Source: Halicephalobus mephisto
Taxonomy: Eukaryota > Nematoda > Chromadorea > Rhabditida > Panagrolaimidae
Assembly (NCBI GenBank): GCA_009193035.1
Contig: SWDT01000124.1
Span: forward strand, 1 to 64,000
DNA: 64,000 nt
Reading direction: 5' to 3'
Position numbers and translations under genes: made by a program. The notes below the pieces were generated by a model. That model searched no databases. It was not told where the DNA came from and worked only from the letters and a program-made list of their open reading frames with translations. How positions within the stretch are numbered: the stretch's first letter is position 1; every line of letters starts with the position of its first letter. Below are positions 22,691 through 32,792 of this stretch, piece after piece.

Positions 22691-25101
22691 GTATTCTTCT
22701 TCTTCGACTTCTTCTTCTTCGACAGCTTCTTCTTCGGCAGGTTCCTCTTCGGCAGGTTCTTCTTCGGCAATTGGTTCTTCTTCGTGTTCGCTTTTTTCAC
22801 TTTTGGCTTTGACGGATAAAACGTCTTCGTTTTCGCTTTGTTTCGCGGATTCACGTTCTTCGAACTTCTTCTTGTAGTGTCCGAATGGATCGACGGATGA
22901 AGCGGATCCGGGAGGTCTGTTTTCTTCCCATTCCTTGAGGGCAGCTTCGTACTCTTCGATCCATTCCTTCTTCCATCCGGCTCTCGTGAGGGTGTTTCTT
23001 GGGGTTCCGAAGCCAGTCATGCCTCTTTGAGAAGCAAGTTTGTTGGTTCCTGATTGAAGAGGAACAATACCTTCGGATTTCATTTTTAGTTCTTCCGGAA
23101 TTTCCTTTCCACCGATCGTATGAGGAAGAACATCACGGACCTTCAAAAATCCGCCCGTTCCGCTTTGGGTGGCGAATTTGTTTTGGCCAGAGTACCACGG
23201 GGTGTATTCAGTTCCACGACGAAGGTTGTCTTCGCTGAAAAAAAATTAAAAATTATTTCTATTTTAAAACAGAAATTAAAAATTATTTTTATTTTAGAAC
23301 AGAAATTAAAAATTATTTTTATTTTAAAACAGAAATTAAAAATTATTTTTATTTTAAAACAGAAATTTAAAATTATTTTTTATTTTAAAACGAAAATTTA
23401 AAAAATACAGTAACGTAGAAAATTTTCAAAATTTAAAATTTTGATTAATATATTTCGAGATAAAAATTTAAAAAATACAGTAATGAGAAAATTTTAAAAT
23501 TTTATTTTTATAAAAATTTTTTTGAAATTTTTTAAATTTTATTTTTATAAACATTTATTAAATTTTTTAAATTTTAGTTTTATAAAATTTTTTGAAGTTT
23601 TTTTAGATTTTATTTTTATAAACATTTGTTAAATTTTTTAATTTTATTTTTATAAAAATTTTTTGAAGTTTTTTTAGATTTTAAAATTTGGAAAACTTAC
23701 GAGAATCCTAATCCTTCGATTTCGGTGGTGGCTTGTCGGACGGCCCCGACTCCGGGAGGGGCCTTCATGCCCAACTGGGAAGCGAAGATGTTCGTACCGT
23801 ATTGGTAGCACAGTAGTCCGTGAGTTCTCCTGTCATTTGGGAGTCTTCCGCGGATGTTGGGGACTTGGTTACGGTGGGCTCCCATGTTGACTTCTCCTGA
23901 TTGAGTGGCGAAACCGAAATCTCCTGCTTGTTTTGGAAGAAGTTTTTCTCCTTCTTTATCGAGAACAGTTTCCCATTCTTTTTTGTATGAAATTTTGGGT
24001 ACTTGCATACGGTTGGCCCCGATGGGGGTTTGACCGGCTTGGGAGGCGTACAAATTTATTCCACATTGAGGTCGAAGGACTTCTTCGGACTTACGATCAG
24101 GTTCAATGTACCCCAATTGCTTGTCCTTAACAACATTCCATCGAGGCATGCCAGGGGCGGTCATTCCCTTCTGAGTCTCGAACCGATTCGTGGCGGCCTG
24201 CATTGAGAGGAAAGTCTCGCCTCCTCTCAGCTTCTCCAGAGTCCATTTTGGGCGACGGGGTTCGTCACTTGCTTCGTAGTCCTGCAAACAAATTTTCAAA
24301 ACATAATTATAATTTAGAAACGGTCACTATACCTAGGGAAAAATTACTATAAGTAAAAAATTACTATAAACTTCAAAAGTTACTGTATTTTTAAGAATTA
24401 CAGTAATTGAAAGTTACTATATTTTTAAAATTTACCGTAATTGAAAGTTACTGTATTTTTAAGAATTACAGTAATTAAAAGTTACTGTATTTTTAAGAAT
24501 TACCGTAATTAAAAGTTACTATAATTTTAAAAAATTACTGTAGCTTGAAAAATTTAAAATCAATATATTTACCAAATTGATAAAAAATCCGTGACTTTTA
24601 TGAGCGAAAGATTTTTATATTATCAGAATTTCGGCCAATTCAGTATTATTCATAATAAAGTTCAAAATATATATTTAATTATTCAAAAAGCTATAATGAC
24701 AGAAATATATCTAAAATAAGGGATTCCGCGACCCTTCCATCAACGTCTTTTTTTTCGATTTTTAAAATTTTTATAGTTCTATTTTTATCTGTATTAAAGT
24801 TAATAATATATATTTAATTTTTATAAAAGCTATAACAACAGAAATATATCTAAAATAAGGGATTCCGCGACCCTTCCATCAACGTCATTTTATTCTTTTT
24901 CGATTTTTAAAATTTTTATAGTTCTATTTTTATCTGTATTAAAGTTAATAATATATATTTAATTTTTATAAAAGCTATAACAACAGAAATATATCTAAAA
25001 TAAGGGATTTCGCGACCCTTCCATCAACGTCATTTTATTTTTTTGTTAGTAGTTTTGATTCTTATTTAGCATTAAGAAAAGCTTTAATAACTCACCGACA
25101 T
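22655..25101 (-). CDS. Calponin-like (CLIK-repeat) actin-binding protein, UNC-87/CLIK type
   Basis: Three exons (25096-25101, 23701-24281, 22655-23234 on the minus strand) encode about 388 residues. The first exon codes only Met-Ser, and its GTGAGT donor and the phase fit the second exon exactly (MS + DYEASDEPRR). Six calponin-like repeats follow, recognisable by NxxASQxGMxxxGxxR-type cores: TNRFETQKGMTAPGMPRW, INLYASQAGQTPIGANR, FGFATQSGEVNMGAHR, TNIFASQLGMKAP, NKFATQSGTGGF and TNKLASQRGMTGFGTPR. These motifs bind F-actin and stabilise thin filaments in worm muscle. The C-terminus is a long Glu/Ala tail ending in about 14 glutamates, encoded by a GAA/GAG-rich microsatellite-like tract. The TTTTCAG at 25128-25130 is a likely spliced-leader acceptor. 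Intron 1 is about 810 bp with a tandem triplication. Which CLIK paralogue it is remains open. Confidence 0.88.
24590..25045. repeat. Triplicated 140-bp repeat in CLIK gene intron 1
   Basis: Three tandem copies share AAGGGATTCCGCGACCCTTC (near 24717, 24856 and 25001), TCAACGTCxTTTTTTT and AATATATATTTAATTTTT. The GGGATTCCGCGACCC core is partly self-complementary (GGG...CCC). The array ends about 50 bp from the first exon. Confidence 0.75.
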
Positions 25102-25130
25102 GATAACTCGTCAGTTGCTGAAGCAAACTG

Positions 25131-25670
25131 AAAAGAAAAAGAGCTTGAAATCTCGGGATTTTGTGGATGCTTCCCGAACAACAAAGAAAGATATTCTTTC
25201 TCATTATGTGGGTGTATTTCCTTGGGGAAGTTCACCGCCTCCTGTAGACCCCCGGATATCCCTCTCTACACGGACAGGAAAAGCTGTCAACAATCGGGAC
25301 AGTTTTTCCTCGACGGCCTACGCAACAAGAGCTTTGTAAATATCGGAAAATTGGGCTTAGGTAAATCCCTCGGTTTTCTTACTGTTACACCGTGGAATCC
25401 GAAATTAAATAACTTGATCAAGCAGAAACGTGAGTGATTAATTAATAACATGAAGAAAATTGAAAATTTAAATGTTACTTTTTACACTTGAGTAACTTTG
25501 TTAATTTTTTACTTTTTTTACTCCTACGATTTTTTTTGGAAAAATTTTATTAAAAAAACAAAAAAGTAATACAAAGTATACTGTGGAAATAAATGAATTT
25601 CAAGAATATGTGTCAGCTGAAAGAATTATGTTTTTTATTAAATTATGTTATTTTTGAAAATAAATCTTTT
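25131..25670. promoter_or_regulatory. Upstream region of the CLIK gene
   Basis: About 300 bp of relatively GC-rich DNA directly upstream of the CLIK first exon, then AT-rich DNA. Two overlapping plus-strand frames (25100-25339, 25222-25437) are open, but neither resembles a known protein and both lie over the promoter. I treat it as regulatory sequence, with a small unrecognised plus-strand gene as a lesser possibility. Confidence 0.35.
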
Positions 25671-26055
25671 TGCAGAATGGTCCTGCCATGAATTTTCAGA
25701 AGTTTCCAGAATTTAAGAATTTTGAATTTTATAATTATAAAAATTGAAAACAATTTTTTTCGCAGAATGGTCCTGTCGCGAATTTTCAGAAGTCTCCAGA
25801 ATTTGAAATTTTGAATTTTATAATAAAAATTGAAAAGAAATTTTTTCGCAGAATGGTCCTGTCGCGAATTTTCAGAAGTCTCCAGAATTTGAAATTTTGA
25901 ATTTTATAATTATAAAAATTGAAAATAAATTTTTTTTCGGAATGGTCCTGTCGCGAATTTTCAGAAGTCTCCAGAATTTGAAATTTTGAATTTTATAATA
26001 AAAATTGAAAACAAATTTTTTCGCAGAATGGTCCTGCCACGAATTTTTAGAAGTT
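25670..26055. repeat. Tandem repeat, about 86 bp, five copies
   Basis: Each unit has CGCAGAATGGTCCTGTCGCG, then AATTTTCAGAAGTCTCCAG and a stretch ending TTTTATAATTATAAAAATTG. The TGGTCCTGTCGCGAATTTTC core is the same family as the tandem block at 60-630. Confidence 0.8.
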
Positions 26056-26144
26056 TCCAGAATTTGAAATTTTAGATACTTGTTTTAAAATCATATTATT
26101 AAAAAAATAAAAGATAATTTTTCAACATAAGTGAATATTTCTTT

Positions 26145-27880
26145 TTTGAAAATGAAGAATTTTATCGTGTGTAATCCCAACTTTCGTTTTAAAACACAAA
26201 TAAAGTTTAAAATACGAGTACTGAAGGGTGGTCTTCGATGAGTTTCCTGATTTTACAACGATTACGAAACAATAGTCACATAAAATCAATATGAAAGTTA
26301 TTATAATTCTCATGAGATCTTTGATATTTTCGTCGAGACAATTTCGTAATAACTTTCATTTCCATTTTTTTTTATAAAACTGGTGATGAAGACCGGCCTT
26401 CAGTGAGTTCTCTGATTTTATAACGATTACGAAACAATAGTCACATAAAATTAATACATAAATTACTGTAGTTTTCATGAGATCTTTGATATTCGTGTCG
26501 AGACAATTTCGTAATAACTTCCATTTCCGTTTTTTTATAATAAATTATTTTTTAAAACCAAAATCACTTTTTTACTTCTTAATTCTCAACTACAGTATAT
26601 TGTACTTTTTTTTAAATTTTTTTTATTGATTAAAAATAATTTTATTTTAAAATAAGTGGATTTTTTTGAAAATGAAGGAAATAACTCAGACGGATAACCC
26701 CGAGCCCAGGAGTTGTTCCGAGTTTTGACTTGACTTGAGTAAATACAAAATCATTGTTTATCCTCCGGGACCATCTCGCAAAATTCTGCATTTTCGAAGC
26801 TTGATTTTTTCGTTTCTTTTTTTACAAAAAAGTGAATTGGAAAATACAACAAAGTTATTTTACTATGTACTTAAATAAAAAAAATACTATAGATAGTTTA
26901 AAAAAATGAAATTTCTTTAAAAATAAATTTAAAAATTAAATTTTTTAAAAAATAAAGTTTTTTAAAATTAAATTGTCTAAGAGGAATTTCTGAATTTTTT
27001 GAAATGTTTTCGAGGAATTTAAAAAGAGATTCAGAAATTTTCGAAAATCTAAGCAACTTCTAAAGTGTTTTAAAAATTCATATTAGAACCATAGCCTGAA
27101 TATCAAGGAGTAAGGAAGATTTTAGGAAGAAATAAGGCCCTCAGTTGTTGTGGGTTGAAACTTGTTATGTTTGTGTTGGGACAGAAACTACTAGATTAGA
27201 GAGCACCTGACGGAATAGCCTGAATATCAAGAAGTATGGAATACTGTAGGACATGAGTGATATTCTCAGTTTTCTTCTGTAACAGGAAATATATAAATTG
27301 TATCTTCTTTTTCTGGTAAAAATTACCCTAATATTTCTATTTTTTGTTTTTAACATTGCAAAATATTTTATGTTATAAAACCTTATATTACAAAGAAGCG
27401 AAAATGGAAGTTATTACGAAGTTGTCTCGACACGAATACCAAGGATTTCATGAAAATTACAGTAATTTATGTATTAATTTTATGTGACTATTGTTTCGTA
27501 ATTTTTATAAAATCAGAGAACTTACAGAAGGCCGGTCTTCATCACCAGTTTTATAAAAAAACGGAAATGGAAGTTATTACGAAATTGTCTCGACGAAAAT
27601 ATCAAAGATCTCATGAGAATTATAATAACTTTCATATTGATTTTATGTGACAACTATTTCGTAATTGTTATACAATCAGGAAACTCATCGAAGGCCGGCC
27701 TCCATCACTAGTTTTATAAAAAATCAAAAATAGGCATTTTTACGAAATTGTCTCGACGCGAATATCAAAGATCTCATGAAAACTACAGTAATTTGTGTAT
27801 TAATTTTATATGATTATTGTTTCGTAATTGTTATAGAACCAGAGAACTGACTGCAGGCCGACTTCATTACTCATTTTACA
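26145..27880. mobile_element. Large inverted repeat (foldback-like), 350-480 bp arms
   Basis: The left arm (about 26145-26545) and right arm (about 27400-27880) are inverted copies. They match almost base for base through GGAAGTTATTACGAAATTGT, CTCGACGAAAATATCAAAGA, TCTCATGAGAATTATAATAA and GAAGGCCGGTCTTCATCACC. Each arm is itself a tandem repeat of about 180-190 bp: two units on the left and three on the right. The spacer is about 850 bp and has no convincing ORF. It looks like a foldback-type or non-autonomous DNA element. No target-site duplication was established by eye. Confidence 0.75.
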
Positions 27881-30210
27881 AAATTTCCACTTTCTGAAAA
27901 TCGACAAGTGATGAATTCTGTACTTATGCCCTGCGGCAAAAATCAAATTATCCCACAGTCTGAGTTCTTAACGAATGTGGGGACTTTGTTAATAGATAAA
28001 AAAATTGAATCAGTGTCCAAATAAGAAAAATTTGATTATTTTTCTTTTATTACATTTTTGAAATTTTCGATATTTAAAATTAAAAATTAAAAAACAATTT
28101 TCATTCACTTCCTTCTTCGGAAAAAGTATTTTTAATTTGCATTTCTTTGAACCTTTTTATATGTATACAGTAACTTACAAATTTCTGAATCATTTTCACT
28201 TTTTATGTTTAAAAATATTTTTAATGAAATTTTTCAAAATTAGAATCTTTTTGAAGATTTTCGAAATTTACTAAAAAATTCCGAAGTTTTTGAAATTTTT
28301 TAGAAGATTTCAAAATTTAGTAAATAATTTCGAAGTTTTTAGAAGACTTCAGAATCCAGTAAATAATTCTGAAGTTTTTAAAAGACTTCAGAATCCAGTA
28401 AATAATTTCGAAATCTTTTTAGAAGACTTCAGAATTTAGTAGATAATTTCGAAATCTTTTTAGAAGCTTCAAGAATCCAATAAAAATTCTAAATTTTTTA
28501 AAATCTTTTGGAAACTCAGGATTCAGTAAAGTTTTTAAATTTTAAAGAACTTTTTTAATTTTTTAAAATTTAATAGAAAATTTAAAATTAAATTTTTTCA
28601 AAATTTCCGGAATCTCTTTAAAAATTCTAAAGTCATCTAAAATTAAAAATTCTTGAAATTGGTGTCAAAATTACTACTTGTATTATTTTTTGCTTTTTAT
28701 AAAATAAAATGACATCATTTAATTTTCTTTATTAATTATGAAATTTAAATTTTCCAAATTTTTAGTTTTTTTAATTTTTAATTTTTTAAAAATTTTTAAA
28801 TTTTTAGTTTTTTTTAATTTTTAATTTTTTTAAATTTTTTTTAAATTTTTTTAATTTTAAAGTTTTTTAAAATTTTTAAATTTTCTTTTCAAGATTAAAA
28901 ATTCGAATTTTAAAATTTTATTTTTCAAATGTTGAAAAATCTGAAAACATGGAAATTTCTAAAATGTTCTGTAATTCTATCCTAAAATTGTGAATACGAA
29001 AATTCATCAAAGACATGCCACTTTGTTCGTTTTTTTAATTTTAAAAAATATCATGTTTTCAATTTTATCTTTCTGTACTTTCCAATTCCAATTCAGCTGA
29101 TATAAGAATATTCAAAAGTTAAAAATTACGAGTTTTGTCATAGAAAGTAGAAAAAAGTGAATTGAAATTGTTCGAATTCAAAAATCTCAAAAGTTTTAAG
29201 AATTTAATGAAAGTTTTTAAAATTTTCTAAAATTTAATAGAAATTTATGGATTTTTCTAAAATTTAATAGACATTTTTGGATTTTTATAGAATTTAATAG
29301 AAATTTATGGATTTTTCTAAAATTTAATAAAACTTCTGAATTTTTCTGAAATTTAATAAAGTTTCTAAATTTTTCGAAAACTTAATAGAAATTTATGAAT
29401 TTTTATAGAATTTAATAGAAATTTATGGATTTTTCTAAAATTTAATAAAACTTTTGAATTCTTCTAGAATTTAGTAAAAACTTCTGAAATTTTCGAAAAT
29501 CTTGTAGAAGTTTTCAATAACCTTCAGAATACAATGGAAATTTTAAATTATCATTTAAAATAAAATTATAAAGACTGCATTCCAGACAATTTTATAAAAA
29601 CAACTATTTATAACTTTTAAACCAGATCAGAATTCTCCAAAATCTATAATTAGTTACTGGGAATTTTTAAAATCTTAAAATTTCAGAAATCCACAAAAAA
29701 GTAGGAATTAATATTTTTTTAAAATTTGAAAATTTTTATTTTATTTTATATAAGAATTAAATTTTTATTTTTATTTTGTATAAGAATTAAATTTTTATTT
29801 TTATTTTGTATAAGAATTAAATTTTTATTTTATTTTATATAATATAAAATTTTTATTTTTATTTTATTTTATATAATATAAAATCTTAAATTTGATACAG
29901 AAGGAAATCTGAGAAGTTTTCGTGATATTTAATGAAAAATATTTTCGAATTTAATTTTGCCTATAAGTTTAAAATTTATAAAAATAATTTCCGTATTTTT
30001 TAAAACCTAAAAAACGATTAAATTAATTTTATTTAATTTTTCAGAAATAATTTCATTTTTCATTTATTAAAAAACTGACTCGGTTATGTCATTGGGATCT
30101 CGGGCCCGGAGGCGGGGCATCGTCCGGAGGTCTTTAAAAAGAAAAAAATACCGTAATTCTTATTTCAGAAATCCAGTCCTCAAAGGCACGTCCTCAGTTT
30201 ATACAGTAAT
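27881..30210. other. AT-rich intergenic DNA upstream of the neuropeptide-like gene
   Basis: 28280-28520 has a 51-54 bp repeat with AAGACTTCAGAATCCAGTAAATAA. 29190-29470 has a roughly 30 bp repeat with TTTCTAAAATTTAATAGAAA. 29700-29890 repeats TTTATTTTATATAAGAATTAA. Just upstream of the gene (30085-30140) is a GC-rich patch (GATCTCGGGCCCGGAGGCGG) that may be promoter sequence. Confidence 0.5.
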
Positions 30211-32023
30211 ATGTCGCTGAATCATTCTTTTTCCATTGTTTTCTGTAAGTTTTCCGAAAAACTAGTATACTGTAAGGATACGGTAGAAATTTAAAAATAT
30301 TAAAATATTGAAATTTGAAACATTTTAAATTTCGAAAATTTTAAACAACTTTGAAATTTTCAAAAATTGTAAATTTTAGATAATTTTGAAAATTTTAAAC
30401 TTTAAAAATTTGGAATTTTTGAATAATTTTGAAAATTTTACAAAAAATTTTAATATTTGGAAATTTTTCAATTTTTATATTTTTAGTGGTCCTGGTGGTC
30501 TGCTCGATGCCAGTATTTTCTATCCGGGGAGCTTTGTTCCGATCAGGCAGGTCCCTGGGGGGCAAACCCACAGAGGAAGAGCTCCAGCAAATTATAAACA
30601 TTCTGAATTCGGAAAGCAGAAAAGTGAGTGTAATTCTGTAGATAGTCCTCTCCAGTCACTATCCAATTTCTGTATCAATATGAAGAGGATAGTGACTGGG
30701 AGATTTAATCCATACTTGGACACTATCCCAAGGATGTTTTATCTCTTGTAAAGAATAGTGTCCGATTTCAACTGTTATTTTTTCACTGGAATTCGAGAGA
30801 ATAGTGCCTGAAAAGAACGATTTTTAAACATTATCTTGCAATTTCTACTAGTACAAATTGTTTGGATAGTGACTGAAGAGAATGATTTTTGGACACTATC
30901 CTTGCAATTTCTACTAGTACAAATTGTCTCAATAGTGACTGGAAAAACGATTTTCGGACACTATCCTTGCAATTTCTATTATTAGTGTAAATTATAAGAA
31001 TAGTGACTGAAGAGAACGATTTTCGGACACTATCCTTGCAATTTCTATTGTCAGAATAGTGACTGAGAAGAATGAATTTTGGATACTAGCAACTTTCACT
31101 ATTGATAAAATCTTTAGAATAGTGACTGAAAGAAGGGATTTTAAGGATTCTTCAACACTATTCAAAATATCTTTAAGATATAATATCCCCTCCTCCAGTC
31201 ACCATTTAATCCAGAACAATGGCTGAAATGTAAAACTTGCATCTTTCCGAAAATGTTTTCTTTCAGAGAATAGTGTCCAATTCAGTTGTTTTTCCAAAAT
31301 AATGACTCAGATGGAATACTGTAATTTTCGTCACTTTTGTTATTGGACCGTAACATGACATTTCCTTCGACATAATCTTTCTTCAATTTTCTCGGTTACA
31401 AAACCTAATTTTACTTGACTGTTTTCGCCATGCCCGAGGCAGTAACGAGATTAATCACCTTAGTTGCTAACTCTAATTCAACAAAAACATTTAATCCTTG
31501 TTCCGAAAACTAGGGATATGACTTCATCATTTGATATAATTCTAAAAAAATATTTAAATTTCAAAAAATTAAACAAAAATTTCAAAAAATTAAATAAAAA
31601 TTTTAAAAAATTAAACAAAAATTGTAAAAAATTAAACAAAAATTTTAAAAAATTTAACAAAAATTTCAAAAAATTAAACAAAAATTTTAAAAAATTAAAC
31701 AAAAATTTCGAAAAATTAAATAAAAATTTTAAAAAATTAAATAAAAATTTTAAAAAATTAAACAAAAATTTTAAAAAATTAAACAAAAATTTTAAAAAAT
31801 TAAACAAAAATTTTAAAAAATTAAACAAAAATTTTAAAAAATTTAACAAAAATTTTAAAATTAAATTTTTTAGGTCATGATTGAGAATCTTATGGACGAT
31901 TTCAACTCCGAAACCGCCGTTCCTGCTCCTTCTAAAGAGGATCTGATTCTTCTCCAGCGTCTCAGGGCGATGATCGCGAAATCCGTCCGAGACCACGAAC
32001 AGAAAGAAACTCTTCGTAATTGA
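30211..32023 (+). CDS. Candidate secreted neuropeptide precursor
   Basis: Three exons (30211-30244, 30487-30623, 31874-32023) splice in phase to 106 residues. The N-terminus is a clear signal peptide (MSLNHSFSIVFLVLVVCSM...PVFS). Right after it comes IRGALFRSGRS, in which GR could be a cleavage/amidation site giving a short ALFRS-amide-like peptide. The rest is acidic and helical, with two similar segments: KPTEEELQQIINIL in exon 2 and PSKEDLILLQRLRAMI in exon 3. There is no cysteine in the mature part. Small size, a secretory leader and a mono/dibasic site near the N-terminus fit a neuropeptide precursor, but I do not recognise the peptide family and other secreted peptides are possible. Intron 2 holds a 69-bp dyad array and a 21-bp tandem repeat. 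It is convergent with the small gene at 32091. Confidence 0.6.
30640..31330 (+). repeat. 69-bp dyad repeat array (neuropeptide-like gene intron 2)
   Basis: About nine hairpin units. The best preserved are at 30850-31080, where ATAGTGACTGAAGAGAACG is followed by TTTTCGGACACTATCC and TTGCAATTTCTATT. The orientation of the blocks is the same as in ARH intron 1. Confidence 0.85.
31540..31870. repeat. 21-bp tandem repeat next to exon 3
   Basis: About 15 copies of CAAAAATTTTAAAAAATTAAA, ending within a few bases of the exon 3 acceptor. Both strands stay open through the array because 21 is a multiple of three, which produces spurious Lys/Asn-rich and Phe/Leu-rich frames. Confidence 0.85.
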
Positions 32024-32090
32024 TCTTGGCTTTGCTACAATAACTATCCCTGATGTCATGTAACGATCTCAATAAACCTTCATTCAGTTT

Positions 32091-32348
32091 TCAATCATCA
32101 AATACGAAGTCTTGATAGTCATTGATATCTAATCCTACATGTCTAAGCCCGTGTCCGCCTTGTTTCTTCCAGATATCCGAAGCCGGTCTGACCCCGAGTT
32201 CCACGAATTTTTCAATGAGAGCTTTATCTCGACCATGATCCATTTTTTGGTAGAATTGGCAAGCAGAAATGTGTCCAATCATAGTACTGTTTGCTTTCAC
32301 GTTCGGAACGAGATCCATCACGTCAGGAAGATTCGAAAAAGATCGAAA
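32091..32348 (-). CDS. Last exon of a small unrecognised protein
   Basis: The exon follows a TTTTTGCAG acceptor and reads 85 residues to a TGA. It contains ANSTMIGHISACQFYQKMDH and GVRPASDIWKKQGGHGLR. Composition and codon choice look coding. The first exon is uncertain: an ATG followed by GTATT near 32680 would join in phase, as would other short choices, and an ATG at 32634 with a GTAATT donor is out of phase. The 3' end lies about 70 bp from the stop of the convergent neuropeptide-like gene. I do not recognise the family. Confidence 0.55.
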   Translation of the reverse strand, partial: FRSFSNLPDVMDLVPNVKANSTMIGHISACQFYQKMDHGRDKALIEKFVELGVRPASDIWKKQGGHGLRHVGLDINDYQDFVFDD

Positions 32349-32792
32349 CTGCAAAAATCACATTATAAAAATTAAAATCAATCTTAATTTCAAAATTTCT
32401 ACCATATTCTAGAAAATTCCAAGATTTTTAATTTCAGAAATTTCTATCTTATCCTAAAATATTCAAAAAATCAGAAAATTTCAGAATCCACCTTATTCTA
32501 AAACATTCGGAAATTTTCTTATAAAATAATGAAATAATAAAAGCTTTCAGAATCCGTGAACGAAAAAAATATAAATTATGAGATAAATTACTAATTATGT
32601 GTGGAAATCGGCTTTCGGGATTGAGTTTAGGCATCTAGGCCATGGTCATAACAACACTATGCAAGATTTTGGAATACCATAATTGGTTTAATATTTTTTC
32701 CATCTTATATTTTTTTACCTTATATTTTTTCCATCTTATATTCTTTCCTACTGTCTTCAGAATCTTCTAATAAAAAAATAAAAAATTCAAAT

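Noticed and set aside
22614..22877. Serine-rich plus-strand frame
   Set aside because: Antisense of the Glu/Ala-rich tail codons of the CLIK gene.
25100..25437. Two plus-strand frames upstream of the CLIK gene
   Set aside because: They overlap the CLIK start and promoter, overlap each other in different frames, and resemble no family I know. Kept only as a remote possibility.
31464..32059. Long frames on both strands rich in Lys/Asn or Phe/Leu
   Set aside because: Produced by the 21-bp tandem repeat; the real exon of the neuropeptide-like gene lies at its right edge in one frame.
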